The position numbers were made by a program, and so were the translations under genes. 64,000 bases of DNA from Roseibium sp. (GTDB lineage Bacteria; Pseudomonadota; Alphaproteobacteria; Rhizobiales; Stappiaceae), in NCBI GenBank assembly GCA_017643215.1, contig JAEPNV010000008.1:67257-131256 (forward strand), given 5' to 3'. This document shows positions 1 through 9,509 of this stretch, one piece after another; the stretch's first letter is position 1; each line of letters begins with the position of its first letter. The notes beneath the pieces are model-generated. The model was not told the origin of the DNA. It did not search any database and worked only from the letters and a program-made list of their open reading frames with translations.

Positions 1-705
1 TTGTCTGGTTCTCGGGCTAGCCGGGTGTACTGCAACGACCTGCAGCGGACCGCGTGGGGTCGCAAGTTCAAGGGCCAGGATTTCGCGCTCGGCGAAGAGA
101 TCGCCGGCCGGGGTTCCCGGCACCCGGATGTATTCGATCTTTTGGAACGGATAGGCGGAAAAGACCGCGAGATTGCCGAGTTCGCCGATCAGATAATGGT
201 CCGGGTAGGGACCGACGCCGGCCAGACCGTCCGGCAGGCCGTGCCGCGCTGATCGGTGACGCTGGAGCCACCAGGCGGTCTCCTGAAATACGAGAACATC
301 GGCGTCGAGGCGTTGAAGATAGCCCATCAGCCGGTCATCGCCGAGGTAAAGGCGTTCCAGGTTGATGCTGGCGAACCGGATCGCATGTTGATCGCCATCC
401 AGTCCCGCAACCGGATTGGAAACGGCCAAGGTCCGGGCGACCGTCAGGCCCGCAACAATGACGAAAACCGTGACGAGCAGTGCGATGGCCGCCCTATAGA
501 GCCCCTTTCGATGGGCCAGCCACGGCAGGATGGTTGCCGAGACCAGGCCGGCCAGTCCGGCGCCGGTCAGAAGCTGATAGAGGAAGAACGACATGTTGTC
601 GCTCAACCAGTATTCCGGGAGGGCGAATGCCGACAGGCCAAGCAACGCGAACCCGAGGCCCGCCGCTAGTGAGGTCCAGCCGAGCAGGGACAGGAGCCGG
701 CGCAT
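1..705 (-). CDS. Endonuclease/exonuclease/phosphatase-family membrane protein, 3' end outside window
   Basis: The minus strand is open from an ATG at 705 to the window edge (235 codons, no stop). The N-terminal ~95 residues hold about three hydrophobic segments. Residue ~105 onward resembles the start of an EEP hydrolase: IRFASINLE, then DADVLVFQETAWW, where the Glu matches the metal-binding Glu of the fold, and NLAVFSAYPF. A membrane-anchored N-terminus followed by an EEP domain is a common alphaproteobacterial architecture of unknown substrate. The remaining catalytic residues (distal His/Asp) lie outside. No clear Shine-Dalgarno precedes the ATG, so the start is tentative. It follows the sulfotransferase by 75 bp on the same strand and is probably co-transcribed. 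Confidence 0.72.
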   Translation of the reverse strand, partial: MRRLLSLLGWTSLAAGLGFALLGLSAFALPEYWLSDNMSFFLYQLLTGAGLAGLVSATILPWLAHRKGLYRAAIALLVTVFVIVAGLTVARTLAVSNPVAGLDGDQHAIRFASINLERLYLGDDRLMGYLQRLDADVLVFQETAWWLQRHRSARHGLPDGLAGVGPYPDHYLIGELGNLAVFSAYPFQKIEYIRVPGTPAGDLFAEREILALELATPRGPLQVVAVHPASPRTRQ

Positions 706-780
706 TGTGGTCGAACGGGTCAAGCGGCTGAAACCTTATGTTCCACCGCCATCAAATCCCGCCTGTTCCGCGAAGCTTTT

Positions 781-2370
781 TCAATGACCGAGATCGCTGG
801 GCTGCGGATTGTGGCCCTTCGCCGCCAGCGGGCCGAGCGCCTCCACCAGGGGCTTGATCTGGGGCTCGTAGTTTCGCCACTTGCCGATCGAGGAGGTGTA
901 GATCGGACGGCGAACCTGATCCCGGCTGAAGGTGAAGACCTGTTCCGTTCCGTCTTGAAACTGCAGGCAGGCGTCGTCCCATTCCAGCCCGATATGCTCC
1001 AAAAGCGCGCGGGTTTCCGTTTCCTGGTCCGCCACGAGCGCCTCATAGGACTGGTCGCGGATGGTAATCGGCAGCATGGCCCGCCACAGGTTCATCATGT
1101 TCCAGTAATAGCGGTAATATTCGCCAAGGGTCTTTTGATCGATGTTGTATCGATGGTTGCCGTTGAGCGGCGTCGTATAAATCGACAGGCACGTGTCGAT
1201 GGGCGAGCGGGTCATGTGAATGAACGACGCGTTCGGAAACAGCAGCGCCAGCAACCAAAGTGATTCAAAATTGTGCGGCATCTTGTCGACGACGCGGTCG
1301 GCTTTTTTCGAGATCCCGTCCAAGACCGACAGATATCCGCGGCCCATTCTTTTTACATCGCGGCGCGTAAGGTCGAGGATGTTGGTGAAATACATCGGCG
1401 TGATGTCCCGGCCCTGCCGCAGCCTCGTTTCGATCTGGCTGAAATAGGTCTGTTCCCCAGCGGCCGCGGCTTTGGGGTGGCGCGCGATGATCTGCTCGGC
1501 CAGTGTTGTGCCAGACCGGGGCATGCCGAACACGAACACCGGTTTTGCCGATTGAAAGGCGGCGTTTTTACGCTTTTCAAAGAAGTCCTTGGTGAAGATC
1601 TCGACGGACGCCCGCTGGAAGAACTCGCGGTGCCTCATATCGGGCCGGTCATAAAGGTCGTCCCGGTGTTTGGCGAAATACTGGAACGCTTTCGGCCGGT
1701 CGTCCTGACGATCATAGTGCTTGGCGACGGCAAAGCTCAACTTCGCCCGGGTGGTGCCCGGTAGCGTATCGTCGCCGAGCGCGGACTCGAACCTGGGCAG
1801 GTAATCCAGCTCTTCCATCAGGTTCGGACGGTCGGCGAGTGCCAGAAGCACGTCGGGATTGTCCGGATCGATCGCGGCCGCCTCTTTGAGATAGGCATCG
1901 GCTTCGTCTTCCACACCGAGCGACATGTCCAGTTTGTGAAGACCCAGGCGGGCCGGAACGGACTGCGGATCCATGCGCAGCAAGGTCTCGAAGGTCTGGC
2001 GGGCCAGCACCGGCCGGCGCAGATGGTAGTAGGCGTCGCCCAATACCGACCGGGCATGCGAGCTTTTCGGATCGAAACCCATGGCCTTCTTGGCATTCAT
2101 GAGCTGCGAGTCGTAGTCAAACAGGCGGCCTTGGACGAAGGCAAGCGTTGAAAACACGATGGATTTTTCGGTGGCGACCTGGGACGCGGCGACCAGATGC
2201 GACAGCGCCCGGTCCAATTCGTTGAAATGCGAATAGATCAGGCCCAGCGAATAGTTGATCCGCGCATCAAGGGGCTCTTGATCATGCAGGTCCTGAAACA
2301 GGGGCTCGGCCTCCTTGAAGCGTTCCGCTTCCAAAAGGTCGACGGCTTTGTCGAATTGCTGTGCGTTCAT
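781..2370 (-). CDS. TPR-repeat sulfotransferase family protein
   Basis: 529 aa from the ATG at 2370; an upstream ATG at 2418 would add 16 low-complexity residues and neither has a strong ribosome site. The first ~270 residues are helical TPR-like repeats (for example KAVDLLEAERFKEAEPLF). At about residue 279 is FVFGMPRSGTTLAEQII, the 5'-phosphosulfate-binding loop of PAPS-dependent sulfotransferases, followed by DKMPHNFESL and an HMTRSPIDTCLSIY segment typical of the 3'-phosphate site. The family transfers sulfate from PAPS to protein or small-molecule acceptors; the substrate here is unknown. There is no signal peptide, so it is likely cytoplasmic. It sits 87 bp downstream of uvrC on the same strand. 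Confidence 0.85.
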   Translation of the reverse strand: MNAQQFDKAVDLLEAERFKEAEPLFQDLHDQEPLDARINYSLGLIYSHFNELDRALSHLVAASQVATEKSIVFSTLAFVQGRLFDYDSQLMNAKKAMGFDPKSSHARSVLGDAYYHLRRPVLARQTFETLLRMDPQSVPARLGLHKLDMSLGVEDEADAYLKEAAAIDPDNPDVLLALADRPNLMEELDYLPRFESALGDDTLPGTTRAKLSFAVAKHYDRQDDRPKAFQYFAKHRDDLYDRPDMRHREFFQRASVEIFTKDFFEKRKNAAFQSAKPVFVFGMPRSGTTLAEQIIARHPKAAAAGEQTYFSQIETRLRQGRDITPMYFTNILDLTRRDVKRMGRGYLSVLDGISKKADRVVDKMPHNFESLWLLALLFPNASFIHMTRSPIDTCLSIYTTPLNGNHRYNIDQKTLGEYYRYYWNMMNLWRAMLPITIRDQSYEALVADQETETRALLEHIGLEWDDACLQFQDGTEQVFTFSRDQVRRPIYTSSIGKWRNYEPQIKPLVEALGPLAAKGHNPQPSDLGH

Positions 2371-2457
2371 CGGGATCTGTCCGCTGTCAAAAGGCCGCGC
2401 CGCCGGAGGTGTGACCATGCGGCTGCTGGCTGGTTTGGCGGCTTTTAGCAGGCCGGA

Positions 2458-4470
2458 CTACTCATGGAAATGGTTATAGACGAGTTTGGCGACGGCCTCC
2501 GAAATGCCGGGAACCGCAATCAGATCATCAAGGCCGGCCTTGGACACGGCCTTGGCGGTGCCGAAATGCCGCAACAGCGCGCGTTTGCGCGTCGGACCGA
2601 TCCCGGCAATTTCATCCAGCGGGTTTTTGGAAATGTCCTTTTTTCGCCGCGCGCGATGGGAGCCGATCGCGAACCGGTGCGCTTCGTCGCGCAGGCGCTG
2701 AACGAAGTAAAGCACCGGATCGCGTTCCGGCAGCATGAAGGACGGCCGGCCGGTGATGAAGAATTTCTCCCGGCCCGCGTCCCGGTCCGGCCCTTTCGCG
2801 ATGCCCACAAGCGGGACATCCATCACGCCGAGGTCTTGCAGCGTTTCGCGCGCCGCGGTGAGCTGGCCCTGGCCGCCGTCGATCAGGACCAGATCCGGCC
2901 AGGCCGGCATGTCCGCAGTGTTCATCCGGCCGTCGTCGTCGGACGCGTCAGGATCAACGTCGACGCCGGCGGAGCTATTGGCGCCGGCCTTAGGCTCATC
3001 ACGGACATGGTCTTTCAAGAGCCTTGAGAACCGTCGGCTGAGGACTTCGCGCATCATGGCGTAGTCATCGCCCGGTGTCAGGTCCTGCGATTTGATGTTG
3101 AACTTCCGGTACTGCGCTTTGGCAAAGCCCTCCGGGCCGGCAACGATCATTCCTCCAACGGCATTGCTGCCCATGATATGGGAATTGTCGTAGACCTCGA
3201 TCCGCCGGGGCGGGGCCGCAAGATCGAAGGCGTCCGCGACGCCCTTGAGGAGCCGGGCCTGACTGGAGGATTCGGCGAGCCGGCGGCCGAGTGCTTCCCG
3301 GGCGTTGCGGTCCGCATGCTCGACGAGGTCTTTCTTTTCACCGCGTTGGGGGACCGCGATACTCACCTTGCGTCCGGCCCGTTCGCCCAGGGCTTCGGCC
3401 AGAAGGTCGCGCTCGGCAATCGCGTGGGACAACAGGATCTGCCTTGGCGCGGGTTTGTCGTCGTAAAACTGGGCGAGGAAGCTTTCCAGGATGGTCGCCT
3501 CGTCCAGCGACTTGTCGGCCTTGGGAAAATAGGCGCGGTTGCCCCAGTTCTGGCCAGTGCGGAAGAAAAACACCTGGACGCAGCTCTGGCCGCCCTCCTG
3601 ATGGATGGCGAACACGTCCGCTTCCTCGACGTTTTGCGGATTGATGCCCTGATGGGCCTGGACATGGGACAGGGCCGACAGCCGGTCGCGGTAGATCGCC
3701 GCCCGTTCGAAATCGAGCGTCTCGGCGGCCTTCTCCATTTGGGCCGCCAATTCCTTTTTGATCAATTGGCTGCGGCCCGACAAGAACGCCTTGGCCTCCG
3801 ACACCAGGCCGGCATAGTCCTCCGGTTCGATCTCTCCGGTGCACGGACCCGCGCAGCGCTTGATTTGATGGAGCAGACACGGCCGGGACCGGTTCTCGAA
3901 ATAGCTGTCGGAACAGTTGCGGATCAAAAACGCCTTTTGCAGCGCGTTGATCGTCCGGTCGACGGCACCAGCGGATGCGAACGGTCCGAAATACTCGCCC
4001 TTGCGCTTGCGCGCGCCCCTGTGTTTGACGATAGCCGGCGCCCGGTGATCGCCGGTGATCAGAATATAGGGAAAGGACTTGTCGTCCCGCAGCAGGACGT
4101 TGAACCGGGGCCGCAGCCGCTTGATCAAATTCGCTTCCAGAAGCAGCGCTTCCGGCTCTGTCTGCGTGACGACGAACTCCATCGCGGCCGTCGCCATGAT
4201 CATGCGCAGGATCCGGTTGGACTGGCCCTGCAGCCTTGTGTAGCTGGTCACGCGTTTTTTCAGGCTCCGCGCCTTGCCGACATAAAGCACGTCGCCCTTG
4301 TCGTCGAACATGCGGTAAACGCCCGGGCTGTTCGGCAATTGCTTCACCAGATCGGCGATCACCTCAACGCCCTTGCGCGCGGGCGCCGGGGTACTGTCCG
4401 GCACGGTATCTTCGGCCGCGCTGGCATCGCCGGGCACCGGATTGTCGTTGTCGTCCTGGATGGTTGTCAT
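2458..4470 (-). CDS. uvrC: Excinuclease ABC subunit C
   Basis: 670 aa, near normal length for UvrC, which makes the 3' and 5' incisions in nucleotide excision repair after UvrAB loads on damage. Domains in order: GIY-YIG nuclease near residues 45-130 ([18 protein letters not shown]), a Cys-containing linker ([13 protein letters not shown]), a UVR/UvrB-binding helix pair (~235-270), the RNase H-like C-terminal nuclease ([32 protein letters not shown]) and a terminal helix-hairpin-helix pair ([15 protein letters not shown]). An acidic insert of about 35 residues ([11 protein letters not shown]) interrupts the nuclease half. The N-terminal ~30 residues are also acidic and poorly conserved, so the start could be slightly internal. 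Confidence 0.97.
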   Translation of the reverse strand: MTTIQDDNDNPVPGDASAAEDTVPDSTPAPARKGVEVIADLVKQLPNSPGVYRMFDDKGDVLYVGKARSLKKRVTSYTRLQGQSNRILRMIMATAAMEFVVTQTEPEALLLEANLIKRLRPRFNVLLRDDKSFPYILITGDHRAPAIVKHRGARKRKGEYFGPFASAGAVDRTINALQKAFLIRNCSDSYFENRSRPCLLHQIKRCAGPCTGEIEPEDYAGLVSEAKAFLSGRSQLIKKELAAQMEKAAETLDFERAAIYRDRLSALSHVQAHQGINPQNVEEADVFAIHQEGGQSCVQVFFFRTGQNWGNRAYFPKADKSLDEATILESFLAQFYDDKPAPRQILLSHAIAERDLLAEALGERAGRKVSIAVPQRGEKKDLVEHADRNAREALGRRLAESSSQARLLKGVADAFDLAAPPRRIEVYDNSHIMGSNAVGGMIVAGPEGFAKAQYRKFNIKSQDLTPGDDYAMMREVLSRRFSRLLKDHVRDEPKAGANSSAGVDVDPDASDDDGRMNTADMPAWPDLVLIDGGQGQLTAARETLQDLGVMDVPLVGIAKGPDRDAGREKFFITGRPSFMLPERDPVLYFVQRLRDEAHRFAIGSHRARRKKDISKNPLDEIAGIGPTRKRALLRHFGTAKAVSKAGLDDLIAVPGISEAVAKLVYNHFHE

Positions 4471-4543
4471 GGGCTGTAATTTAAGCGCAAGGGTCCGGTG
4501 GAGAAAGCCTTGCGGCTTCAGCTATCCCCGGCCTTTCGCATTG

Positions 4544-5314
4544 CTATTCGCCGACATCGGTCACATCCGGTGTCTGCCACGCCAGATGCTGGCCGCCATC
4601 AAGGGCGATCATCTGGCCGGTAATGGAGGGCGTCTGCCACAAAAAGCGGATCGTCCGGCCGAAGTCCTCCGGCGCGGGCCCGCGTCCCATCGGGACCGAC
4701 GTCGTCTGCTTTTCAAACTCCGCATCTGTTTGACGCGGGTTCTTGAAGCTCGGGCCGGGGCCGATGCCGTTGACGCGGATGCGCGGGGCGAGCGCCTGGG
4801 CCAGTGTTTGCGTGGCGGTCCACAACGCGGCTTTGGAAAGCGTGTAGGACAGCGCCTGCGGGGTCAGTTTCCAGACCCGCTGATCGATGATGTTGACGAC
4901 AAGCCCGGTTTCGGTCTCCGGCAGCCTTCCGGCCATCGCTTCAGTGAGGAACACCGGCGCCCGCGTGTGGATGTGATAGTGGGCATCGAACAGCGCCGGA
5001 TCCAGCGACCCAATGCCGTCGTCCTCATAAATCGACGCATTGTTGACAATCAGCCGCGGCGCCCCGAGCGCGGTTTGTGCCTTGTCATAAAGCGCCATCA
5101 GATCCGCCGGATCGGTCAGATCTGCCTGGATGACGACGGCCGCCGCGCCGATCGTTTCAAGGTCGTGCTGAAGGGCTTGAGCCTGCTGAACGCTCCGATG
5201 GGTGTGGAGGACGACACGCCATCCGGCCTTGGCGAGATCCTCCGCGATCACCGCCCCGATGCGGCTCGTGGCGCCCGTCACAAGCGCCGTCGGGTTCTCC
5301 CCGCCCATGGTCAC
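4544..5314 (-). CDS. SDR oxidoreductase, pteridine reductase/FolM-like
   Basis: 256 aa Rossmann-fold short-chain dehydrogenase. It has the cofactor loop TGATSRIG, the NNAS motif followed by IYEDD, and the catalytic YTLSK (Tyr-x3-Lys). GATSRIG instead of the usual TGxxxGIG, and NNASIYEDD, are features of the FolM/PTR1 branch that reduces dihydromonapterin or dihydrofolate, so a pterin substrate is likely but not proven. The basic residue following the second strand (HTHRS) fits NADPH use. It lies 73 bp upstream of uvrC on the same strand; an SDR beside uvrC is a common arrangement in Hyphomicrobiales. Confidence 0.8.
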   Translation of the reverse strand: MTMGGENPTALVTGATSRIGAVIAEDLAKAGWRVVLHTHRSVQQAQALQHDLETIGAAAVVIQADLTDPADLMALYDKAQTALGAPRLIVNNASIYEDDGIGSLDPALFDAHYHIHTRAPVFLTEAMAGRLPETETGLVVNIIDQRVWKLTPQALSYTLSKAALWTATQTLAQALAPRIRVNGIGPGPSFKNPRQTDAEFEKQTTSVPMGRGPAPEDFGRTIRFLWQTPSITGQMIALDGGQHLAWQTPDVTDVGE

Positions 5315-5402
5315 CCCTCGTTCTTTCTCTATAGGTGAGGACAGTTACGCACGGTCCGGCGCCACGGATTGACCCACTATCAAAGCGACGGCGCCCACCA
5401 CT

Positions 5403-6395
5403 CTAGGCGTTCGCCGTGCCGAACAGGTAGACGGTGTAGATGTACGTACAGTAGGCTCCCGTCAGCGCGATGCCCATGGCTTTTCCGAGCGTGACGCGGA
5501 ACGCCGCCAGGCCGAGCAGAATGAATGCGCAGGCCAGCATCACCCAGATATCGAGCTTCAGGATCTCGGCCGGCACGTCGACCGGAATGACGGCCGTTGT
5601 GATCCCGATGATCGCCAGAAGATTGAAGATGTTGGAGCCGATGACGTTGCCGATCGCGACGGCGCCATGCTGGCGGATCGCGGCCATGACCGTTGTCGCA
5701 AGTTCCGGCAACGACGTGCCAAGCGCGATGACCGTCAAGGCGATCACGGCGTCGCTCACACCCCAGGCCACGGCGACCGATGTCGCGCCCTCGATGGTGA
5801 AATGGGCCCCGAGCGGCAAGCCGATGAGACCGAGCGCGATATAGACAACGGCGATCCAGATGGAATCGGGAACGCCCTCGACATCCTCCAGGAGGTCATC
5901 GTCGTCATCGGCCTCTTCGGCGGCATTGGCCTTCATTTCCTTCCGGTGCTTTCGCGCGGTGAGCGCAGATGCGCCGAGAAACAGCGCGAGGAGTGTCAGA
6001 AGGATGATGGATGCGATCCATCCGAGCGGCGAATAAAAGCACAGAGCGATGAACACGAATGTCACGCCGACCATGAATGTCGCGCTGCGGGTGGCGCCGT
6101 CCTCGCCGCAGGGTGTCGCGGCGATGAGCGCCGGCATTCCCAGCACCAACAACACATTGGCGATGTTCGAGCCGACGACATTGCCGATCGCGATGCCGCC
6201 CGATCCTTCGAGCGCTGCCTTCAATGAAATGACAAGTTCGGGTGCCGAGGTTCCGAAGGCCACGATGGTCAGGCCGATCACCAGATTGGGGATGCCAAGG
6301 CGCTGGGCGACACCGACCGACCCTCTCACAAGCACGTCCCCGGCAATAATCAGCACAACGAGACCGCCTGCGAGGCTAACGTAGTCGAAAAGCAT
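5403..6395 (-). CDS. Calcium/sodium antiporter (CaCA family, YrbG-like)
   Basis: 330 aa inner-membrane cation exchanger with about ten hydrophobic segments. Two inverted alpha-repeats carry the ion-binding signatures: FGTSAPELVIS with GNVVGSNIANVLLVLG in the first half, and LGTSLPELATT with GNVIGSNIFNLLAIIG in the second. A cytoplasmic acidic loop (EEADDDDDLLEDVEG) separates the halves. The family exchanges Ca2+ for Na+ or H+. It is transcribed away from the outer-membrane gene at 6718, with about 320 bp between them, and ends about 90 bp before the SDR gene. Confidence 0.93.
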   Translation of the reverse strand: MLFDYVSLAGGLVVLIIAGDVLVRGSVGVAQRLGIPNLVIGLTIVAFGTSAPELVISLKAALEGSGGIAIGNVVGSNIANVLLVLGMPALIAATPCGEDGATRSATFMVGVTFVFIALCFYSPLGWIASIILLTLLALFLGASALTARKHRKEMKANAAEEADDDDDLLEDVEGVPDSIWIAVVYIALGLIGLPLGAHFTIEGATSVAVAWGVSDAVIALTVIALGTSLPELATTVMAAIRQHGAVAIGNVIGSNIFNLLAIIGITTAVIPVDVPAEILKLDIWVMLACAFILLGLAAFRVTLGKAMGIALTGAYCTYIYTVYLFGTANA

Positions 6396-6717
6396 TTATG
6401 GGTTCCGGTAGGGGCCAGTGTTGATGTGTGCTTTGTCGCCTATGACGCCGGCGGGGCCGAGAGTTGCGCGCCTTATACGCAATAGTCCGGTGTTGGAAAA
6501 GTGTGCTGCATACCAAGCACTGCTTCCATCTGGGGCGGCGGCAGCCGTTTATCAACTGTTCACCTTGTCGGAAAAAGTCCCGCTTCGGACACGAAAATTC
6601 CTCATTCAACCGGCGAATCCGCCACAAACGCCGCCCATATCGATGTCCGGGGGAGCGTGGGGACGCGGTGACCGCTGTCCACACTTCACGTGTAGAGAGT
6701 AACCCGGAGAATGTTTC
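6396..6717. other. Divergent intergenic region, antiporter / outer-membrane protein
   Basis: About 320 bp with no credible gene. It must hold the promoters of both flanking genes. I could not single out a convincing -35/-10 pair. The ribosome site of the downstream gene is GGAGA at about 6707-6711. Confidence 0.6.
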
Positions 6718-7395
6718 ATGAAGCGTTTTGCCAGAGCCGGTATCGCAGTCGCCGCATTGTCGGCGGCGCCCCTCCCGGCACTTGCGGCGGATCTGCCGCA
6801 GCCGGCCGAAACGGCATCGCCCTTTGCATCCTCACCGGTTCCGGCCGCCCGGTTCGATTGGACCGGTGCTTATGCCGGCGGCAATCTCGGTTGGGTCTGG
6901 GGCCAGTTTGAAAACTCGTCGACGCCGACCGGATCGTTCGATGCCGACGCCAACGGCGTGGCAGGCGGGATCCATGGCGGCTACAATTTTGCGATCACGC
7001 CGAACATCATCACCGGCATCGAGGCGGATCTGCAATTCACCGACCTTGAAAAGCGCACCACACGCGGCGGCGTATCGGTCAAATCGAGCTCGACCTGGAA
7101 TTCCACCGTCAGGGGCCGGGTCGGATATGCGTTCGAGCGCTTCATGGCCTACGGCACCGGTGGTCTGGCGATCGCCGATGTCGACATCAACGCCAATGGC
7201 GCGAGCGACGACGCTGTCGCGGTCGGCTGGACGGCCGGCGCTGGCATTGAGGGCGCGGTGACCGACAGGGTCTCGGCGCGGCTTGAATACCTTTATCAGG
7301 ATTTCGGCCGCGAGACGTTCACCCTCGGCGGCAACCGGTACCGCAGCGACCTCGACAATTCGACGGTCCGGTTCGGTCTGAGCTATCATTTTTAA
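6718..7395 (+). CDS. Outer-membrane beta-barrel protein (Omp25/OmpA-like)
   Basis: 225 aa. A signal peptide (KRFARAGIAVAALSAAPLPALA, cleavage after ALA) leads into a Pro-rich linker, then FDWTGAYAGGNLGW, the typical first strand of the small 8-stranded porin-like family of Hyphomicrobiales. Alternating polar/apolar strands, a GGIHGGYNF turn, and a C-terminal FGLSYHF ending in Phe (the BAM signal) complete the barrel. The role is structural or host-interaction in relatives. The start is set by GGAGA seven bases upstream. It is monocistronic, with a perfect hairpin 26 bp after the stop. Confidence 0.88.
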   Translation: MKRFARAGIAVAALSAAPLPALAADLPQPAETASPFASSPVPAARFDWTGAYAGGNLGWVWGQFENSSTPTGSFDADANGVAGGIHGGYNFAITPNIITGIEADLQFTDLEKRTTRGGVSVKSSSTWNSTVRGRVGYAFERFMAYGTGGLAIADVDINANGASDDAVAVGWTAGAGIEGAVTDRVSARLEYLYQDFGRETFTLGGNRYRSDLDNSTVRFGLSYHF

Positions 7396-7420
7396 GCCGC
7401 TCCGGTCGTTGCTATCGAAA

Positions 7421-7445
7421 AACCCGGCGCCAAAGGCGCCGGGTT
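7421..7445 (+). terminator. Terminator hairpin after outer-membrane gene
   Basis: Perfect 11-bp stem (AACCCGGCGCC / GGCGCCGGGTT) with an AAA loop. No long U-run follows, so termination may be partial or need Rho. Confidence 0.7.
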
Positions 7446-8138
7446 GAGGTTGATGACACTCCACGATTTTTCCGAGGTCATCCTCGGACACCGTTCCGAG
7501 GAACCATAAAAATCAAAGCGTTAGGGATGCTCAGGACATGTCCACGGCTGTCCGGTTTAAATTCCGGCGGCGGGCATATGTCATTGAACCAATTGCGCTA
7601 TGCGCGGCCAAAATGCGCAAGAACATGGAATTTGGCATTGGGGCTACCAGCAGTTCTTTGCTTTCCCGGAGGCCGCGTGAGCGGCCGTCCGGGAACCAGC
7701 AACCACCGTATTTTGTGCTGGAAAACAATACCTTACCTTCCGCAAAGTGCTGGGCCCCGGCTCGGGGGGCGGGGCGGCAGTTTGAGGCATGCGGGACGAC
7801 AATGAACATCCCGCGATCGCGTGAAACCGGACGTCTAACGTTCCTAAGCCCCGTGGACGCATTGGAGACGTCTCTCGTCTCACCCGAACAGCCCGGCCCG
7901 CATCGCCTGAACCCGGCGCAAATCCCTCTTGATGATGGGTGGGCATTACCTGAGCCGGATTTCCTTGATCTTGTCCAATTCGTCCACAGGGCCTAGCACC
8001 CGGTTGCGTATTCATGACGATTTCGTCTTTGCCCAACAAAATGGTAATTTGCGTTTTCCGCGCTATCTCAGCAGCATAGTCACGCGATGAGCGCGCGTCC
8101 GTTCGCCAGGCAGACCGAGCCAAACGGAGGAGTCATTC
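7446..8138. other. Long intergenic region with a nested hairpin element, possible ncRNA
   Basis: About 690 bp with no convincing gene. At 7663-7676/7681-7695 a 14-bp GC-rich stem with a single bulge closes on a GTGA tetraloop. It is followed by CCAGCA (7696-7701) facing TGCTGG (7716-7721). An outer CCAGCA (7647-7652) can pair with TGCTGG at 7748-7753, enclosing the rest. Such nesting suggests a structured RNA of ~110-120 nt, but no known RNA family is recognised. The 5' region of the efflux operon occupies the last ~100 bp. Confidence 0.4.
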
Positions 8139-9509
8139 ATGCGCTTCCTTATGCGCGGCCTTTTGGGGCTTGCGCTGATTGCCGTCATGCTGGGATCGGC
8201 CGGGTACGGTGTTTACCGGCTGAGCGCGGCGCTGACGGAAGAGGAAACCGCGCGGCAAACCACGTCGCGGGAGCGCAGCTATGCGGTGAATGTCTCCGAA
8301 CTGAGCGCCCAAACCGTCACGCCCGTCACGACCGCCTACGGACAGATCGAAAGCTGGCGCACTCTTCAGATCCGGGCCAGCTCAGAAGGGCGGATCGTCG
8401 ATATTGCCGAAAAATTCCGGGACGGGGCGGCTGTCGCGGCCGGTGATCTGCTCGTGCGCATCGATCCCGCCGACGCCGAATTCGGGCTTCTGGACGCCGA
8501 GGCTGCGCTTGCGGATGCAGAAGCGCAAAAGGCCGAGGCCGAGGAAGCCGTGGTGGGCGCCGAGCAGGAGCTTGTGGCGGCGCAGCGCCAACTGGAACTC
8601 AGGCGTCAGGCGCTCGAGCGCCAGCGCCAGCTCCGCGAAAAGGGCTACTCCACCATGGTGCAGGTGGAGGCGGAGGAATTGTCGGTCGCCGCACTCGAAC
8701 AATCGCTGAACAACCGGCTGCAATCGGTGATCACGGCCCGAAAACGGATCGAGCGGATGGACCTGAGCGTCGAGCGGGCCCGGATCGCGGTTAAGGACGC
8801 CGAACGGGTGCTGTCGGAAACGGAAATCGTCTCCCCTTTCCGGGGATATTTGGATCAGGTTGATGCCTCGTTGGGGCGTCAGGTCAGCCCGAACGAGACG
8901 CTCGCGCAGTTGATCGATCCGGCGGCTTTGGAAGTGCGGTTTTCTTTGTCGACCGATGAGTTTTCCAGGTTCCTGGACCGGGCCGGCGCGCTGATCCCCG
9001 CGAAGGCCAGCGTTGACCTGCGCCTTGGTAACCGGATTGTTGAAATCCCGGGGGAACTGGACCGGGTGGCCGCGGTGGTTGCGGAGGGCGAGGCCGGGCG
9101 CTCGGTGTTCGCCAGCCTGGACGTTGAACTCGGGACTGTCCTTCGACCGGGCGATTTTGTCACCGTGCGGATCGAGGAGCCGGATCTTGAGGGGGTCGCG
9201 CAAATTCCGGCGACGGCGGCGACCGAAGACGGTCGGATCCTGATCGTGAATCCCGAAAACCGGCTGGAAGAGATCCACACGACGATCCTCAGGCGTTTGC
9301 AGAACGATCTGATCGTCGCCGATGTGCCGTTCGGCGCGGTCTATGTCCGCGAACGGCTGCCGCATCTCGGGCCCGGTCTGAAAGTCCAGCCCAAACAGGT
9401 GGTCGACGGCACCGGCGCCGTATCTGTGGCTGATCCGCCAGCCGCAGGCGGCCCGGGCGCGGGGCGTCCGGGCGAGGCAACCGGGGCCCGGCCGGACACG
9501 CGGATATGA
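8139..9509 (+). CDS. RND efflux periplasmic adaptor (membrane fusion protein)
   Basis: 456 aa. An N-terminal membrane anchor (LLGLALIAVMLGSAGYGVY) precedes a lipoyl/barrel-sandwich half (TAYGQIESWRTLQIRASSEG), a long alpha-hairpin coiled coil (~residues 115-225, Ala/Glu/Gln-rich), the second lipoyl half (SETEIVSPFRGYLDQ) and a beta-barrel region. The protein links the inner-membrane pump to an outer-membrane channel. The C-terminal ~35 residues are Pro/Gly/Ala-rich and probably disordered. The start is fixed by GGAGGAG upstream. The stop overlaps the pump start in ATGA. No TolC-like gene is nearby, so a channel encoded elsewhere must be used. Confidence 0.92.
   Translation: MRFLMRGLLGLALIAVMLGSAGYGVYRLSAALTEEETARQTTSRERSYAVNVSELSAQTVTPVTTAYGQIESWRTLQIRASSEGRIVDIAEKFRDGAAVAAGDLLVRIDPADAEFGLLDAEAALADAEAQKAEAEEAVVGAEQELVAAQRQLELRRQALERQRQLREKGYSTMVQVEAEELSVAALEQSLNNRLQSVITARKRIERMDLSVERARIAVKDAERVLSETEIVSPFRGYLDQVDASLGRQVSPNETLAQLIDPAALEVRFSLSTDEFSRFLDRAGALIPAKASVDLRLGNRIVEIPGELDRVAAVVAEGEAGRSVFASLDVELGTVLRPGDFVTVRIEEPDLEGVAQIPATAATEDGRILIVNPENRLEEIHTTILRRLQNDLIVADVPFGAVYVRERLPHLGPGLKVQPKQVVDGTGAVSVADPPAAGGPGAGRPGEATGARPDTRI

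Noticed and set aside
3178..4479. 433-codon plus-strand open frame
   Set aside because: Antisense to uvrC, whose motifs are unambiguous.
7538..7996. 152-codon plus-strand open frame
   Set aside because: Runs through the GC-rich hairpin element, with no domain and no Shine-Dalgarno.
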